Below, one piece after another: positions 1 to 7,757 of a stretch of DNA of 53,595 nt (its first letter is position 1; each line of letters opens with the position of its first letter). The notes under the pieces were generated by a model, which saw only the letters and a program-made list of their open reading frames with translations, ran no database searches and was not told the DNA's origin. This stretch comes from an uncultured Eubacteriales bacterium (GTDB taxonomy: Bacteria; Bacillota; Clostridia; Oscillospirales; Oscillospiraceae), in the NCBI GenBank assembly GCA_900319695.1, contig ONPN01000029.1:1-53595 (forward strand), given 5' to 3'. The translations under genes and the position numbers were made by a program.

Positions 1-1
1 C

Positions 2-1237
2 ACCTTCTTCTACTTCCTGTTCATCAATACCAGCGTCCAGCCCTGGACCATCCTGCAAAAGGTGATGAACTCCACGCAGTCCTTCTCCATGCTGGCCATT
101 CCCTTCTTCGTCATGTCCGGCTCGGTTATGAACTTCGGCGGGATAAGCGACAAGATGATGGACTTCTGCGAGTGCGTGACCGGCCACATGAAGGGCGGTC
201 TCGCGCAGGTCAACGTGCTTTTGAGCATGCTGATGGGCGGCTGCTCGGGCTCGGCCAACGCCGACTGCGCCATGCAGTCGAAGATGCTGGTGCCTGAGAT
301 GGAAAAGCGCGGCTATTCCAAAGCCTTCTCCGCCGCCATCACGGCGTCCAGCTCCGCGGCCACACCCGTCATCCCCCCCGGCGTCAACCTCATCGTCTAC
401 TCCCTGATCGCGCAGGCGTCCCTGGGCCGCATCTTCGCCGCGGGCTACGTCCCCGGCATCCTGATGAGTATTTCGATGATGATCGTCGTGTCCATCATCG
501 CCCACAGGCGCCATTACCCCACCACGCGCGACAAGTTCCCGCCGATGAAGGTGGTTTTGAAGCAGGCGTTCATCTCCTTCTGGGGCCTGTTCTTCCCCTT
601 CGGCATCATCCTCGGTATGCGCTTCGGCCTGTTCACCCCGGCCGAGGGCGGCGCGGTGGCGGTGCTGTACTGCTTCGTGATCGGCAAGTTTGTCTACAAG
701 AAGCTCAACTTTAAAGAGCACTTCATCCCCATCCTGCTCGACACCATCGCCGGGACCTCCAGCGTCGTGCTGATCATGGTCTCCGCCTCCACCTTTGGCA
801 ACTACATGAGCTACATCAACCTTCCGAAGATCGTCGCGGCCTCGATCACCACGCTCACCAGCAACAAGTATGTCTTCCTCATGCTGGTCAACGTCGTGCT
901 GCTGGTCATGGGCATGTTCCTCGAGGGCGGCGCGGCCCTGATGATCGCGACCCCGCTGCTGCTGCCGGTGGCACAGAGCCTCGGCGTCGACACCATCCAC
1001 TTCGGTCTTGTCTGCATCGTCAACATCATGATCGGCGGCATCACGCCTCCCTTCGGCTCCATGATGTTCACCACCTGCGGCATCACCGGCTGCCGGATCG
1101 GAGACTTCATCAAAGAGGTCTGGCCCTTCATCCTGTGTCTGTTCCTCGTGCTGCTGCTGGTCACCTTCATCCCGGTGCTTGTCACCTTCGTCCCCGACCT
1201 GATCTACGGCCCGATCAACACGACCATCTCGATGTAA
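2..1237 (+). CDS. TRAP transporter large permease, DctM family (5' end cut by window)
   Basis: This is the large membrane subunit of a tripartite ATP-independent periplasmic transporter, which moves an organic anion with an ion gradient. The open frame runs from base 2 with no start in the window, so the N-terminus is missing; the 411 visible residues compare with about 430 in the complete paralogue at 3222-4514. It is hydrophobic throughout. The hallmark loops GHMKGGLAQVN, GGCSGSANADCAMQSKMLVPEM and VIPPGVN are present, and the C-terminal GGITPPFGSMMF segment matches the paralogue almost residue for residue. A strong terminator follows directly, so it is the last gene of a first TRAP operon. 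The substrate cannot be told. Confidence 0.95.
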   Translation, partial: TFFYFLFINTSVQPWTILQKVMNSTQSFSMLAIPFFVMSGSVMNFGGISDKMMDFCECVTGHMKGGLAQVNVLLSMLMGGCSGSANADCAMQSKMLVPEMEKRGYSKAFSAAITASSSAATPVIPPGVNLIVYSLIAQASLGRIFAAGYVPGILMSISMMIVVSIIAHRRHYPTTRDKFPPMKVVLKQAFISFWGLFFPFGIILGMRFGLFTPAEGGAVAVLYCFVIGKFVYKKLNFKEHFIPILLDTIAGTSSVVLIMVSASTFGNYMSYINLPKIVAASITTLTSNKYVFLMLVNVVLLVMGMFLEGGAALMIATPLLLPVAQSLGVDTIHFGLVCIVNIMIGGITPPFGSMMFTTCGITGCRIGDFIKEVWPFILCLFLVLLLVTFIPVLVTFVPDLIYGPINTTISM

Positions 1238-1250
1238 ACCACTGCATACA

Positions 1251-1282
1251 AAAACGGAACGCTCCGCGCGTTCCGTTTTTTT
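1251..1282 (+). terminator. Intrinsic terminator after first TRAP operon
   Basis: The arms AAAACGGAACGC (1251-1262) and GCGTTCCGTTTT (1268-1279) are perfectly complementary over 12 bp, with a 5-base loop. The right arm runs into a T tract. Confidence 0.9.
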
Positions 1283-1384
1283 GTATGCCCCGAGGAGTTG
1301 ACCCTGGTTTTTGTCAAGAACGTATCTTCTCCAAAAACGGCGTGTCCTTTTTGCGTCCCGGCGTCGTGGAGGCGTAACGGTTTT

Positions 1385-1406
1385 GCATGTTAAACAATTA
1401 ACATGC
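1385..1406. promoter_or_regulatory. Perfect 22-bp palindrome, candidate operator for the TRAP operon
   Basis: GCATGTTAA (1385-1393) and TTAACATGC (1398-1406) are perfect inverted arms around ACAA. The site lies about 63 bases upstream of the -35 box at 1469. There is no T tract after it, so it is more likely a protein site than a terminator. The regulator is unknown. Apart from this palindrome and the promoter, the 390-base gap 1238-1627 shows only the terminator above and an unstructured leader. Confidence 0.4.
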
Positions 1407-1468
1407 CCAAAAAATCTGTGCAGCTTTTATGAAAATAGTCAAAACTTTTCCTGCAATATCTGGTAGTA

Positions 1469-1498
1469 TTGACAAAGCAATGCCATCGGGTGTAAATT
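1469..1498 (+). promoter_or_regulatory. Sigma-A-type promoter of dctP-dctQ-dctM-GDPD operon
   Basis: TTGACA at 1469-1474 and TAAATT at 1493-1498 are separated by 18 bases. The predicted transcript has a leader of about 120 bases before the ATG at 1628. Confidence 0.55.
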
Positions 1499-1627
1499 AG
1501 ACCTGTCTTAAAGGTTTGTTCACATTCTGCCGTTTTCCCCTTGCCCCACGCTGGTACAGGAGGGGCAGACGGCGGAGGCGGACGGCCTGAAACGGAAATC
1601 AAAAAAATAGAAAAGGAGCATCGGAAC

Positions 1628-2635
1628 ATGAAAAAAACACTTGCGCTGATCCTCGCACTGTGCATGGTATTCAGTTTCTGCGCAGTATCCGCCTATGCGG
1701 ACAACGACTTCAAGCTGACCATGAGACTTAGCCACGTCTTCGGTCCGACCGAGCAGCTCGCCATCTCCATCCAGGAAGCGGCCGACAACATCCGTGAGAA
1801 AACGAACGGCGCTATCGACATTCAGGTCTTCCACAGCAGCCAGCTCCCGACCTACAAGGACGGCCTTGAGCAGGTCGCCAGCGGCGCCAACTTCATCTCC
1901 GTTGAGGATCCGTCCTACATCGCCGACTATGTCCCCGACTTCAACGTCCTGGTCGGCCCGATGATGACCAGCAGCTCCGACGAGTATGAGTATCTCATCA
2001 ACACCGACACCGTGAAGGAGATGGTCAAGAAGCTCGAGGCCGACAACATCAAGGTTCTCGCGCTCGACTTCTTCTCCGGCTACCGTTTCATGAAGACCAA
2101 TAAAGAGATCTACACGCCTGACGATCTCAAGGGCATGAAGATCCGCGTTCCCAAGTCCCAGCTCTTTGTCGACACGCTCAACGCCATGGGCGCCAACGCC
2201 GTGCCTATCGGCTGGGATGAGACGCTCTCCGCCGTGACCCAGGGCGTCGTGGACGGCCTTGAGGGCACCATGGACGACTTCCTCAACGACGGCTCCGGCG
2301 AGGTCGCCTCTGTCGGCTCGCTGACGAACCACTTCATCGGCACCTGCGGCGTCTACTTCCCGCTGAACGTCTGGGAGACCATCCCCGAGGAATACCAGAC
2401 CATCATTCAGGAGGAGTTCACCGCCTCCGCCCAGCGCATGATTGAGAAGATCAACAGCAGCTACGAGGAGACCAAGGCCAAGCTCGAGGCCACCGGCCAC
2501 ACCTTCAACGAGGTCGACACCGACGCCTTTGCCAAGGCCGTCGCCCCCGTCTATGAGAACATGAAGGGCGTCACCCCGGGCCTCTATGACGAGTTCCGCG
2601 CCGCGATCGCCGAGTTCCACGCGGCTGAGAAGTAA
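1628..2635 (+). CDS. TRAP transporter substrate-binding protein, DctP family
   Basis: This is the extracellular receptor (335 residues) that captures the substrate for the membrane subunits encoded downstream. The start is the ATG at 1628, because AAAAGGAG sits 9 bases upstream and a clean signal peptide begins there (MKKTLALILALCMVF, cleavage expected after SAYA). There is no lipobox, so it would be released or held by the permease. The body has the DctP pattern: an early amphipathic helix (EQLAISIQEAADNIREKTNG), the GYRFMKTNKEIYTPDDLKGMKIRVP segment with the Arg that binds carboxylates in this family, and QGVVDGLEG. It opens a four-gene operon ending in a glycerophosphodiesterase. The ligand is not readable from sequence. 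Confidence 0.93.
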   Translation: MKKTLALILALCMVFSFCAVSAYADNDFKLTMRLSHVFGPTEQLAISIQEAADNIREKTNGAIDIQVFHSSQLPTYKDGLEQVASGANFISVEDPSYIADYVPDFNVLVGPMMTSSSDEYEYLINTDTVKEMVKKLEADNIKVLALDFFSGYRFMKTNKEIYTPDDLKGMKIRVPKSQLFVDTLNAMGANAVPIGWDETLSAVTQGVVDGLEGTMDDFLNDGSGEVASVGSLTNHFIGTCGVYFPLNVWETIPEEYQTIIQEEFTASAQRMIEKINSSYEETKAKLEATGHTFNEVDTDAFAKAVAPVYENMKGVTPGLYDEFRAAIAEFHAAEK

Positions 2636-2653
2636 ACGCAAATGAAACGCGGA

Positions 2654-2686
2654 GGGGAGTGGAGACTGCGCTTCACTCCCCTTTTT
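2654..2686 (+). terminator. Hairpin with T tract between dctP and dctQ
   Basis: The arms 2654-2664 and 2671-2681 pair over 11 bp (one G-T pair) around a 6-base loop and are followed by TTTTT. The position inside an operon, just after the binding-protein gene, suggests partial termination or 3'-end stabilisation, giving more receptor than permease. Confidence 0.75.
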
Positions 2687-2707
2687 ATTCCGGCTTCGAG
2701 GTGAAAC

Positions 2708-3217
2708 ATGAAAAAAATCACACCGAAATTTATCTTTGAGAATATTGAGGAGATCGTGGCCTCGCTTCTGTTTATCGTGACGCTGGTGCTGGTCATCATC
2801 AACGTGCTGACGCGCTATGTGTTCCGCACCGGCATCCCCTGGGCGGAGGAGATGGCGACGAGCTGCTTTGTCTGGACGGCCTTCATCGGCTCGGCGGCCT
2901 GCTACAAGATGCGCGCCCATGTAGGGGTGGATATTCTCGTCAACAAGCTGCCGCTGCGCACGCAGAATGTTGTCAAGATCATTGTCGATATTATGATGGC
3001 CTTCCTGTGCGCGTATCTGTTCTACCTCAGCTGCATCTATCTCAAGCGCTCCTACCGCAAGCCGACGGCGATCCTGGGCGTGTCCTCCGCGTGGGTGTCC
3101 TCGTCGCTCGCCATCAGCTTTGTGGACATGGCAATCTGGTCGGTGATCTTCATTTTCAGGGATCTGAAATCCATCCGAGAGCATGGCCGGGTGCTCGGCC
3201 CGGAAGAGGAGGCGTGA
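2708..3217 (+). CDS. TRAP transporter small permease, DctQ family
   Basis: This is the four-helix small membrane subunit (169 residues) that pairs with DctM. Hydrophobic segments lie at about residues 15-37, 48-66, 88-110 and 128-148. The WAEEMATSCFVWTAFIGSA region is the typical DctQ signature and gives a family-level call. The ATG at 2708 follows GAGGTGAAAC. The stop at 3215-3217 is 4 bases before the DctM start, so the two permeases are translationally coupled. Acidic residues end the protein in the cytoplasm (LGPEEEA). Confidence 0.9.
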   Translation: MKKITPKFIFENIEEIVASLLFIVTLVLVIINVLTRYVFRTGIPWAEEMATSCFVWTAFIGSAACYKMRAHVGVDILVNKLPLRTQNVVKIIVDIMMAFLCAYLFYLSCIYLKRSYRKPTAILGVSSAWVSSSLAISFVDMAIWSVIFIFRDLKSIREHGRVLGPEEEA

Positions 3218-3221
3218 GCAC

Positions 3222-4514
3222 ATGATAGGATATCTCCCCATTATCATCGCGTTTGTTCTGTATTTCTCGGGCTTTCCCGTCGCGTTCGCGCTGATCGGGT
3301 CGGCGCTCTTCTACTTCGGCGTGATCGACCACAACTCCCCGGTCGACCTGATCTTCCAGAAATTCGTCACGAGCGCCCAGTCCTTCCCGCTTCTCGCCAT
3401 CCCCTTCTTCGTCATGGCAGGCTCCATTATGAACTACGCCGGCATCAGCGGAAAGCTCATGAAGATGGCGGACGTGCTGACCGGCCACATGAAGGGCGGC
3501 CTTGCGCAGAGCAACGTCCTGCTGAGCTGCCTGATGGGCGGCGTGTCCGGCTCCGCCAACGCGGACGCCGCCATGGAGTGCAAGATGCTGGTGCCCGAGA
3601 TGGAAAAGCGCGGCTACTCCCGCGGCTTCTCCGCGGCGATCACGGCGGCCTCCTCCGCGGTCACGCCCATCATCCCGCCCGGCATTGACCTGATCATCTA
3701 CGCGCTGCTGGCCAAGGTCTCGGTGGCAAAGATGTTCGCCGCGGCTTATCTGCCCGGCTTTGTGATTGCGGCCTGCCTCATGGTGAGCGTGCACTTCATC
3801 GCCGTCAAGCGCGGCTACCAGCCCTCCCGCGACAAGAGGGCGACCGGAAGAGAGATCGCCCGGCAGTGCGCCGACTCCCTGTGGGCGCTGCTGTTCCCGC
3901 TCGGCATTGTGCTGGGCATCCGCATCGGCCTGTTCACGCCGTCCGAGGCGGGGGCGTTTGCCGTGGCCTACTGCCTGTTTGTCGGCGCGGTGATCTACAA
4001 GGGCCTCAAGTGGGAGCATCTGCCCAAAATCTTTGTCGAGACTATCAACGGCACCGCGACGGTCATTCTGGTCATCGTGGCCGCCAACGTCTTCGGCTAC
4101 TACCTGACCTGGGAAATGATCCCCATGCACATCACCACGGCTCTGCTGAACGTGACCTCCAACAAGTGGCTGATGCTGATGATGGTCAACGTCCTGCTGC
4201 TGATCATGGGCATGTTCCTCGAGGGCGGCGCCGCGCTCATCATCGTCGCGCCGCTGCTGATCCCGGTCGTCACCAAGCTCGGTGTCGACCCGATCCACTT
4301 CGGGGCCATGTGCATTGTCAACATCATGATCGGCGGCCTCACGCCGCCCTTCGGCTCGATGATGTTCACCTGCATGTCGATCACGGGCTGCAAGCTCAAC
4401 GAGTTTGTGAAGGAGTGCTTCCCCTTCATCATCGCGGAGATCATCGGTCTGCTGTTTGTCACCTTTATCCCCGGCATCTCCATGCTTTTGCCGAACCTGA
4501 TATTTGGATCATAA
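3222..4514 (+). CDS. TRAP transporter large permease, DctM family
   Basis: This is the complete large subunit (430 residues), which forms the transport path of the second TRAP system. I chose the ATG at 3222 rather than the in-frame upstream ATG at 3183. It has GAAGAGGAGGCG just upstream, follows the dctQ stop by 4 bases, and gives the usual hydrophobic start MIGYLPIIIAFVLYFSGFPV. Family loops include GHMKGGLAQSN, GGVSGSANADAAMECKMLVPEMEKRGYS and GGLTPPFGSMMF. It is a close paralogue of the permease at 2-1237, with near-identical loops, which suggests duplication of a whole TRAP operon. Confidence 0.95.
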   Translation: MIGYLPIIIAFVLYFSGFPVAFALIGSALFYFGVIDHNSPVDLIFQKFVTSAQSFPLLAIPFFVMAGSIMNYAGISGKLMKMADVLTGHMKGGLAQSNVLLSCLMGGVSGSANADAAMECKMLVPEMEKRGYSRGFSAAITAASSAVTPIIPPGIDLIIYALLAKVSVAKMFAAAYLPGFVIAACLMVSVHFIAVKRGYQPSRDKRATGREIARQCADSLWALLFPLGIVLGIRIGLFTPSEAGAFAVAYCLFVGAVIYKGLKWEHLPKIFVETINGTATVILVIVAANVFGYYLTWEMIPMHITTALLNVTSNKWLMLMMVNVLLLIMGMFLEGGAALIIVAPLLIPVVTKLGVDPIHFGAMCIVNIMIGGLTPPFGSMMFTCMSITGCKLNEFVKECFPFIIAEIIGLLFVTFIPGISMLLPNLIFGS

Positions 4515-4528
4515 TGAGGTAACGTGTT

Positions 4529-5266
4529 ATGAGAGTATTTGCACACAGAGGCTACAGCGGGGCCTATCCCGAAAACACCATGCTGTCCTTCCAAAAGGCG
4601 GTCGAGGTCGGGACGGACGGCATTGAACTGGACGTCCACGCCACCCGGGACGGCGTGCTGGTCGTCCACCATGACGAGCGCGTGGACCGCACCACCGACG
4701 GCGTCGGCCGCATCTGCGACCTGAGCTTCGAGGAACTCCGCCGTCTCAACGCGGCGAAGCTCTGGGCGGGCCGCCACGCGCCCCAGAAGGTTCCCGCCTT
4801 TGAGGAGTACTGCGAATGGGCGGCTTCTCAGGCGATCGTGACGAACATTGAGATCAAGACCGACAACACCTATTACCCGGATATTGAGCAGAAAACCTGG
4901 GACATGATCGTGAAATACGGCCTGGAAAAGAAGGTTCTGTTCTCCTCCTTCAACCACTTCTCCATGACGCGCATGAAGGAGATCGTCCCGGACTATGTGG
5001 AGCTCGGCGCGCTGGTCGAGCATGAGAGCGGCGTGAAGGTCTTCCCCGGCGCTTACTGTCGGGCTGCGGGCTTCCACTGCTACCATCCGCCCGTCGCGGG
5101 ACTCAACGACGAGAACGTAAAGGACTGCAAGGACCACGGGATCAAGATCAACGTCTGGACCGTCAACGACATGGACGCGCTGGAAAAGCTCTACGCCTGG
5201 GATGTGGACGGCATCTTCAGCAATTATCCGAGCATCCCCATGGCCTGGCTGGCCGCAAAGAAATAA
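4529..5266 (+). CDS. Glycerophosphodiester phosphodiesterase (GDPD family, UgpQ-like)
   Basis: This is a cytoplasmic enzyme (245 residues, no signal peptide) that would split glycerophosphodiesters into glycerol 3-phosphate and an alcohol. The TIM-barrel GDPD pattern is complete. It has His6-Arg7 in AHRGYSGAYPENT, the metal ligands Glu33 and Asp35 in GIELDVH, catalytic His48 in VVHHDE, the later acidic ligand in NIEIKTD, and the C-terminal NVWTVND motif. It starts 14 bases after dctM and is followed by a terminator, so it is the last gene of the TRAP operon. That context suggests the transporter may import a glycerophosphodiester, which is an inference only. Confidence 0.93.
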   Translation: MRVFAHRGYSGAYPENTMLSFQKAVEVGTDGIELDVHATRDGVLVVHHDERVDRTTDGVGRICDLSFEELRRLNAAKLWAGRHAPQKVPAFEEYCEWAASQAIVTNIEIKTDNTYYPDIEQKTWDMIVKYGLEKKVLFSSFNHFSMTRMKEIVPDYVELGALVEHESGVKVFPGAYCRAAGFHCYHPPVAGLNDENVKDCKDHGIKINVWTVNDMDALEKLYAWDVDGIFSNYPSIPMAWLAAKK

Positions 5267-5317
5267 TCCGCGAGCGGCTGTCAGCTTTTCGGAGAACAAC
5301 CGACTATCAAAAAGAAA

Positions 5318-5359
5318 GTACGGTGATATCGCCAGTTGACGAAATCACCGTACATTTTT
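5318..5359 (+). terminator. Intrinsic terminator after GDPD
   Basis: GTACGGTGAT (5318-5327) and ATCACCGTAC (5344-5353) are perfect 10-bp arms followed by ATTTTTG. Confidence 0.85.
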
Positions 5360-5384
5360 GTATCTCGGTTAAGCTTATATCACC

Positions 5385-6035
5385 TCAGGCTGTTGATCTT
5401 GCTGTTGTATGATTGGCGTATGTATCCCAAGTAGGCTCGTAATCCGCGTTTGCCTGGTTCCCCCACATATCCCAGCCCGGACGGTTTCCTCGAGCAAACA
5501 GTTCAAGATATGGGCCCGGAGAGCAGGCTTCTATCAGCGAGACAAATTCATCCGGCTTTCTGCTGTGTTCTCTCTTTTGCGTCCTGAGCAAATTAACTTG
5601 AGATCGGCCGGGATCAAGTGTCCTGTTATTTTCTCCTTTAATACCAAACAAAAGAATCTCGGTTGTATTTCTGAAGTAAAAACCTACGCCTCTTCCGTCA
5701 GGCATGCCATCTTTTCTGACTTTTTCCCATATTAAATTAGTCTTATACTCAAAGCCCCAGGCTTTCATTACTTCCAAACCGCTGGGGAGCAACGCATTGG
5801 GGACCCATAAATACAGGTGACTCTTTTCTGCCGCTGCTTCACTGACAGGAAGCCGTTTAATATCCTCCAGTTTCATGGTCGAATATCTGTTTAATCTTTT
5901 ATGTTCCGGAGCCATCTTCCCTGTCCTGTTTGCAAATTGCCATGGCGGATCCGCGTAAAGAGTTCTATATTTTTTCCCTTCAATAAACTTTAAAAAATCC
6001 TTTATTGTTTCATCAATGCTATAGTTATCATCCAT
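5385..6035 (-). CDS. MT-A70 family DNA adenine methyltransferase
   Basis: This is a likely N6-adenine methyltransferase (216 residues) that protects host DNA from the adjacent nuclease. The catalytic DPPW motif is at residues 29-32. The MT-A70 features that follow include LYLWVPNALLPSGLEVMKAWGFEYKTNLIWEK and, near the C-terminus, LELFARGNRPGWDMWGNQ, which shapes the AdoMet site. The ATG lies 2 bases past the nuclease stop, with its ribosome site GAGGG inside the nuclease gene, so nuclease and methylase are translated together, nuclease first. The base composition is visibly AT-richer than that of the neighbours, a sign of transfer. The target sequence is not readable from the gene. Confidence 0.9.
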   Translation of the reverse strand: MDDNYSIDETIKDFLKFIEGKKYRTLYADPPWQFANRTGKMAPEHKRLNRYSTMKLEDIKRLPVSEAAAEKSHLYLWVPNALLPSGLEVMKAWGFEYKTNLIWEKVRKDGMPDGRGVGFYFRNTTEILLFGIKGENNRTLDPGRSQVNLLRTQKREHSRKPDEFVSLIEACSPGPYLELFARGNRPGWDMWGNQANADYEPTWDTYANHTTARSTA

Positions 6036-6037
6036 GA

Positions 6038-6688
6038 TTATCCCTCTACAGCTTTCCTTTTAATTCCTACGGCTAAAACAGGGCATCCCCCGTTTCTTCT
6101 GGATTTTAGTCTGTAAAGCAGCTTTCCCATCCAGGTTGTGCTTGCTCCATACTTTGCTTTTATCCCCAACCTCTCAAAAATCTCATTAAGTTCTTGGGAC
6201 CTTGTGATAATAACTCCGACTTCAATCAGGCCACAATCAAAATAGGTCCTCATTGCCAGGAGATCGCGGTCAAAAGTTTGGTCCTTACTGTTCCATTCCA
6301 AGTCGAAAGCGACTTTTCCTTTAATGAAATCAATATTATGCCCGTCGATATAGCCTTCTATTATTTTTTCATCAAAAGGAACCTCTGAAAACCTGCCTTT
6401 TGATTTGCCGCGGGGATACATCTTTATCAGCAGATCTCCGGTTATTCTTATTTCTTTCCAGCCTCGCGGATATAGAACATCATCAAACTTCTTTGGAATT
6501 GCGGTTTCGTTTCCTCCCGAAGCAAGAAGGTCTCCCTCTGAGATTTTTAGCTTTCCCAGACAATCCTGCAAATCATTCCATTCCTCCGGAAATGCTTCGC
6601 TTAATATTTCTATTGCATGCCCGAAGCTGTGAAACTCGAATTTTTCCAGGAGCTCATCTCGAATATATTTATCAATTGTTTTCGCCAT
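6038..6688 (-). CDS. BglII/BstYI-like type II restriction endonuclease
   Basis: This is a probable restriction nuclease (216 residues). The ATG at 6688 has GGAGAATAATCACT before it. An open frame continues upstream to 6949, but only through hexamer-repeat DNA coding a His/Pro/Gln run, so I reject that extension. The core VAFDLEWNSKDQTFDRD followed by GLIEVGVIITR resembles the BglII/BstYI group, in which an acidic residue and an E-x-N/Q strand coordinate the metal. The linkage to an MT-A70 methylase fits that group. It is AT-rich, has no control (C) protein gene, and is the first gene of the pair. The family is assigned from memory of the group rather than a search. Confidence 0.75.
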   Translation of the reverse strand: MAKTIDKYIRDELLEKFEFHSFGHAIEILSEAFPEEWNDLQDCLGKLKISEGDLLASGGNETAIPKKFDDVLYPRGWKEIRITGDLLIKMYPRGKSKGRFSEVPFDEKIIEGYIDGHNIDFIKGKVAFDLEWNSKDQTFDRDLLAMRTYFDCGLIEVGVIITRSQELNEIFERLGIKAKYGASTTWMGKLLYRLKSRRNGGCPVLAVGIKRKAVEG

Positions 6689-6806
6689 AGTGATTATTCT
6701 CCATAATGAAATCTGATTTGTCAGCTTTCTATTGCTGTCCTGGAACCCTGCATAGTTTCTGTCTCCGCAACGGCAAAATCCCCTCTCCCTTGCATCCCTC
6801 TCCCGC

Positions 6807-6914
6807 TGCGGCTGCGGATGCGGTTGTGAATGGGGTTGCGGATGGGGATGCGGATGTAGTTGTGGTTGTAGATGTGGTTGTAGATGTGGTTGTGGATACG
6901 GATGTAGATGTAGA
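6807..6914. repeat. Degenerate hexamer array, about 18 copies of TGYRGW
   Basis: Eighteen consecutive 6-base units keep register: TGCGGC, TGCGGA, TGCGGT, TGTGAA, TGGGGT and so on to TGTAGA TGTAGA. The left half is rich in TGCGGA and TGGGGA, the right half in TGTGGT and TGTAGA. It lies 119 bases upstream of the nuclease start, between the restriction pair and a structured repeat. The rest of the 435-base gap 6689-7123 holds that repeat and the nuclease ribosome site. Confidence 0.9.
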
Positions 6915-6964
6915 TGGTAACGAGCGTGCACAGTCGTTAACGAAAACAACGGGCCGATGCGTTC

Positions 6965-7124
6965 ATACTAGAACCTCATGAAAACCTTTAATCCTTTAAA
7001 GGTTTTCATAGCGCCATAAGGCGCGTAGAGGTTCTTGTATGAGACGTGTTTTCAGCGTTTCGCGCTGAAAGCGCCGCAGGAACTGCGGCTTTCTTGATGA
7101 AAGAATTTCATCAAGAAATAGTAT
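6965..7124 (+). repeat. Dispersed structured element, family B copy 1
   Basis: This is a 160-base element running from ATACT to AGTAT. It contains a hairpin (ATGAAAACCTTT with its inverse), the conserved block TAGCGCCATAAGGCGCGT (7009-7026), an enclosing stem AGAACCTC/GAGGTTCT, the conserved TATGAGACGTG, then two further hairpins. It matches the layout of copies at 11124-11281 and 26595-26751 (reversed). The last base overlaps the stop codon of the MBL gene. Confidence 0.8.
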
Positions 7125-7756
7125 CAGTCGATCTTTAAGCAGACCTCGATCCCGCGGTCAAGGTGCTTGACGAAGCTGCGCGCGTCGTCCAGAGAGCCGA
7201 CAATGCTGCCGTAGTGGGTGGGGATGACCGTATGCGGGTGCATGGCGTTGACGAAGGCCGCGGCCTCCTCGGCGTTCATGGTGTAGGTGCCGCCGATGGG
7301 GACAAGGGCGATGTCGCACTGCACGGCCTCCCCCTCGGGGATGCGGTCGGTGTCGCCCGCGACGTAGACCATGTGCGGCCCGATCTCCAGCACATAGCCG
7401 AGCCAGCCCTTTGCTTTCGGGTGGTTTGGCTTGTTGGTGTTGTAAGACGGCACGCCCTCGATCTCGATGCCGAGGATGCCGAGGTTTTCCTCCGCCTCCA
7501 GCGTGCGGAGCTGGGCGGGGGCGATCCCGGCGTCCAGGGCCTCCCGCTTCATGGACAGGGGGCAGACGAAGATGGTCTCGGGCTTTGCCGCCTTGCGGAA
7601 GTCCTCGGGCGAGAAGTGATCATAGTGAGGATGGGTGAAGAGGATGAGATCGGCGTCGTGCCGCTCCTCTTTCAGACGGAAGGGGTCGATATAGGCGATG
7701 ACCTTGTCGTCGATGCGGATGCTGCTGTGTTCGTTGATGGTGATGTTGTCGAGCAT
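7124..7756 (-). CDS. MBL-fold metallohydrolase (UlaG/YtkL-like)
   Basis: This is a cytoplasmic metallo-beta-lactamase-fold hydrolase of 210 residues. The metal site His42-x-His44-x-Asp46-His47 (THPHYDH) is intact, with VAGDTD and PTHYG supplying the later ligands. It is the short form without extra domains, like the UlaG/YtkL group that acts on phosphodiesters or lactones; the substrate is unknown. It is one base from the thymidine kinase gene and last in the udk-tdk-MBL operon. Its stop codon falls on the edge of a dispersed repeat, so the transcript probably ends in that repeat. Confidence 0.88.
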   Translation of the reverse strand: MLDNITINEHSSIRIDDKVIAYIDPFRLKEERHDADLILFTHPHYDHFSPEDFRKAAKPETIFVCPLSMKREALDAGIAPAQLRTLEAEENLGILGIEIEGVPSYNTNKPNHPKAKGWLGYVLEIGPHMVYVAGDTDRIPEGEAVQCDIALVPIGGTYTMNAEEAAAFVNAMHPHTVIPTHYGSIVGSLDDARSFVKHLDRGIEVCLKID

Positions 7757-7757
7757 A

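Noticed and set aside
6807-6914. Hexamer array as a CRISPR or telomere-like array
   Set aside because: Units are 6 bases without spacers, and there is no cas gene.
6689-6949. N-terminal extension of the restriction nuclease rich in His, Pro and Gln
   Set aside because: It is only the translation of the hexamer array. A good ribosome site and ATG lie at 6688.
6706-6981. Plus-strand frame coding a Val-Asp repeat protein
   Set aside because: It is another reading of the hexamer array, without a start context.
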